From the NCBI GenBank assembly GCA_963695705.1, contig CAVOHB010000004.1, positions 248,001-312,000 of the forward strand: DNA of 64,000 nt, given 5' to 3'. A model generated the notes under the pieces. That model was not told where the DNA came from. It searched no databases and worked only from the letters and a program-made list of their open reading frames with translations. The position numbers and the translations under genes are program-made. Below are positions 61,678 to 64,000 of this stretch, in pieces; the first letter of the stretch is position 1; each line of letters opens with the position of its first letter. Origin of the DNA: JBKPNJ01 sp963695705. GTDB lineage: Bacteria > Actinomycetota > Actinomycetes > Propionibacteriales > Nocardioidaceae.

Positions 61678-63829
61678 CTAGCGCGTGACGTCGTCGCGCC
61701 CGGCTGATGCTGCGCCGGCCATCCAGTCCCGATCGGTCGACACCGTCACCAGGCGCTTGGTCGCCCGGCTCAGGGCGACGTACAGCGTGCGCCAGCCGGC
61801 CGACGACTCGGCACCGATCTCACCGGGTTGAACCACCACGACGGCGTCGAACTCCAGGCCCTTCACCTCCAGGCCGTCGAGGACGCTCACCCGCGACCGG
61901 TCAAGTCCGTCCAACCACTGCCGGCTCTCGGTCCGGCGGGCGACCGGAACGACGACGCCTATCGTTCCGTCCACCACGTCGAGCAGTGTCCGAACCCGGG
62001 AGACCACCTCGCGGCCCAGGACATCCTCCTCGGCGACCAGCTGGAGCGGCTCGTTCCCCGTCGCCCTGACGGCCTCGGGCAGATCCGGGGCCTCGACCGC
62101 CAGCCGCGCGACCTGCGCAGCGAGGTCGAAGATCTCCTTGGAGTTGCGATAGTTCACCGAAAGGCGGAACGAGTGGAGTGGCTTGCCCTTGAGCGCCTCC
62201 GCACGTGCGACTTCGGCCTCCGCCGGTGCGGGCCAGGCGCTCTGGGCGGCGTCTCCGACGATGGTCCAGCTCGCGTGGCCGCCGCGCCGACCGACCATCC
62301 GCCACTGCATCGGCGAGAGATCCTGCGCCTCGTCGACCAGCACGTGCGCGAACCCGTCGTCCTCGATGCGCTGGGACGGCTTGGACTGCGCCCCCTGCCG
62401 CCTGTCGGCCACCGTCGAGACCTCGTGCACGTCGTCGTCTGCCAGGTCACCCAGCGGGTCATAGCGCTGCTGGAGAACTGGAACGTCCCCGATCAGGTAG
62501 CGGAGCTCGTCGATCAGCGGGATGTCCTCGACCGACCAGTCGGGCCGGTCCGTCCACGACTTGACCAGCAGCGCGCACTCGGCGTCGCTCAGCCGCCGCC
62601 GGGCGTACCGCCGCAGCCGCACCGGGTCGGCGAGCCAGCTCAGCACGGCTGCGCCGTCCACGGGCGGCCACCACCGAGCGACGAAATCCATGAACTCGTC
62701 GGACCCGAGCATCTCGTTGACGAACTCGTCCCGGCCCCTGGCCCTGGCACGCTCTCCCCTGGCCTGTGACCAGAGCGCGTCGATCAAGGCCTGCTGTACC
62801 CGCGGGAGCGCACGGTTGCGGCGTTGGCCGTTCGCCAGCAGCTGTCGTCGAACCCGGCCGAGCGAGTGTGGGTCGAGCGTGAGCACGTCGTCGCGGTAGA
62901 ACACGCGGAAATGGTCGGGAGACCCGGGGACGAAGTCGCGCGCAGCACTCGCGAGTACGTACCGCATCCGCGCGGAACCCTTGATCGCAAGGACTTCCGG
63001 CGGGTCGTGCCCGACGCCGGACACGCCGTCGACGATCTCACCCAGGGAGCGCAAGGTCACCGCGGTCTCACCCAGTGACGGGAGCACCCTTTCGATGTAG
63101 TGCATGAAGACCGGGGACGGCCCGATCACCAGCACGCCACCGCTCTCGAATCGCCGGCGGTCGGTGTACAGGAGGTAGGCGACCCGATGCAGGGCGACGA
63201 CGGTCTTTCCCGTGCCCGGGCCGCCGCTGATCGCGGTCACGCCACGTTCCGGCGACCGGATCGCCTCGTCCTGCTCACGCGCGATCGTGGCCACGACCGA
63301 GTGCATGGAACGGTCCCGGGCCCTGCTGATCTCGGCCATCAGTGCGCCCTCGCCCACGACAACCATGTCGGCGGGGGCGTGCTCCGGGTCGAGGAGCTCG
63401 TCCTCGACGCTCACCACGGTCTCTCCCACGCTGCGGAGCACCCGGCGGCGGAGCGCGTTCATCGGGTCTTGCGCCGTGGCCCGATAGAAGACCGCGGCGG
63501 CTGGGGCCCGCCAGTCGACGAGAAGGGACTCGCGGCTCTCGTCGCGAAGGCCGATCCGCCCGATGTAGCGCCGGTCGGTGTCGCGCAGGTCGAGCCGGCC
63601 GAAGACGATCCCTTCCCGGGCCGCGTCCAGCGCTGCGATGCGGCGCGCCGCCTGGAAGACCATCGCATCACGCTCGACGAGGCCGCCCTCGTGTCCGAGC
63701 CGCGCTCGGCCGTGGCCCTCGGCAGCCAGGGCGTGCGCCGACACAGCCGCCGCCTCGAGCCGCTGGTGGACCCTGTTCGACAAACGCCTGTTCGTTCGCG
63801 ATTTCCCGCTCGACGACGTGCTCGGACAC
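61678..63829 (-). pseudogene. helR: HelD/HelR-type RNA polymerase recycling ATPase, one frameshift near the N-terminus
   Basis: The main frame (TTG ending at 63783) encodes ~700 residues: GRLDLRD.. MBD-like N-terminus, LVDWRAPAAAVFYRA, Walker A ISGGPGTGKTVVALHRVAYLLY, VLVDEAQDLSPMQW, IVGDAAQSAWP, LSVNYRNSKEIFDLA and LYVALSRATKRLV, a UvrD-like helicase fold of HelD proteins that strip RNA polymerase from DNA. Upstream, another frame begins at GTG 63829 with AAGGAG six bases before it and reads SEHVVEREIANEQAFV, the usual HelD N-terminal helix. One extra base (AA on the minus strand, TT 63776-63777) separates the two. The true protein is thus ~716 residues. HelR relatives protect against rifampicin; I do not find the rifamycin-associated palindrome upstream. 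Confidence 0.85.
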
Positions 63830-63993
63830 CCGGCTCCTTCGCGGGTTCAGCGAATTGACCAAACCACGAGTCTGTCGTGAGTGACTCTGCGGTTCAAGAC
63901 GGCCCGGTCGCGCGACAGTCGGCGGGCTCTTGCGCGAGCACCGGGATCGGTCCATTCTCGCGTTATCAACCCCATCACCGGCAGGGAGATGCC

Positions 63994-64000
63994 ATGGCTG
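63994..64000 (+). CDS. Possible start of a further gene cut by the window edge
   Basis: ATGGCTG at 63994 is preceded by GGGAG five bases upstream, a good ribosome site, but only seven bases are visible. It would be divergent from helR. Nothing can be said of the product. Confidence 0.35.

Noticed and set aside
63830..63993. Rifamycin-associated element upstream of helR
   Set aside because: I looked for a GC-rich ~19-bp palindrome and found only a weak GAGTC/GACTC pairing near 63870-63886.

Overview
The window is high-GC DNA from an actinobacterium. The signs are frequent GTG/TTG starts, four-base gene overlaps, an mprA-mprB-htrA(pepD) cluster, a HelD/HelR-type RNA polymerase recycling ATPase, ribonuclease J, PadR and Rrf2 regulators, and paaN/paaI/paaK genes of actinobacterial type. 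I cannot name the genus. I found no rRNA, tRNA or CRISPR array and no transposase; no prophage region is evident.

Layout. 0-5 kb: a decaying accessory stretch with the 3' part of kdpD, a frameshifted kdpE, the tail of a cation/proton antiporter, an RTX-like fragment and an intact polysaccharide deacetylase. 5-11.6 kb: CPBP protease, NarL-type two-component pair (kinase frameshifted), APC permease, and an ECF sigma factor with a membrane partner. 11.6-18 kb: a possible cyclic-nucleotide module made of a class III cyclase/AAA/TPR protein, a divergent metallo-beta-lactamase-fold hydrolase, and an MFS transporter fused to a cyclic-nucleotide-binding domain. 18-29 kb: DUF2252, VOC, saccharopine-dehydrogenase-like protein, RNase J, GNAT, Rrf2, a secreted hydrolase (frameshifted), TauE/SafE exporter, DUF6458 and a DEAD-box helicase. 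29-37 kb: paaN divergent from GNAT-paaI-paaK, a padR/permease pair, an Ala-rich protein and a CoA-transferase. 37-44 kb: PspC, a PLP decarboxylase (frameshifted), a three-gene 2-oxoacid dehydrogenase operon (E1alpha-E1beta-E2) and an EamA transporter. 44-54 kb: heterodimeric ABC exporter, HisC-like aminotransferase, sorbosone-dehydrogenase-like lipoprotein, second EamA, holin-like protein, low-molecular-weight phosphatase, and an overlapping class IV aminotransferase/sulfotransferase pair (both frameshifted). 54-64 kb: fructosamine-kinase-like protein, mprA-mprB-methyltransferase-htrA, a PhzE-type fused anthranilate/ADIC synthase and a frameshifted helR.

Three observations stand out. (1) A dispersed intergenic palindromic element occurs at about 16.2, 44.0 and 52.4 kb. 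It is associated with a second motif, CGCGATCCGACACTT, which brackets it as inverted repeats at 44 kb and also brackets a 2.2-kb, three-gene block at 50-52.5 kb. (2) The 11.6-18 kb genes look like synthesis, possible hydrolysis and sensing of a cyclic nucleotide side by side. (3) Direct repeats with an 11-bp period lie 21-22 bp before both mprA and htrA, suggesting one regulator site shared by a cluster that also contains an orphan DNA methyltransferase.

Eight genes carry reading-frame breaks, all with a net +1 shift, seven of them explained by one extra base. This is more like a systematic sequence-quality problem than eight independent pseudogenes, except in the 2-3.4 kb stretch where decay looks real.
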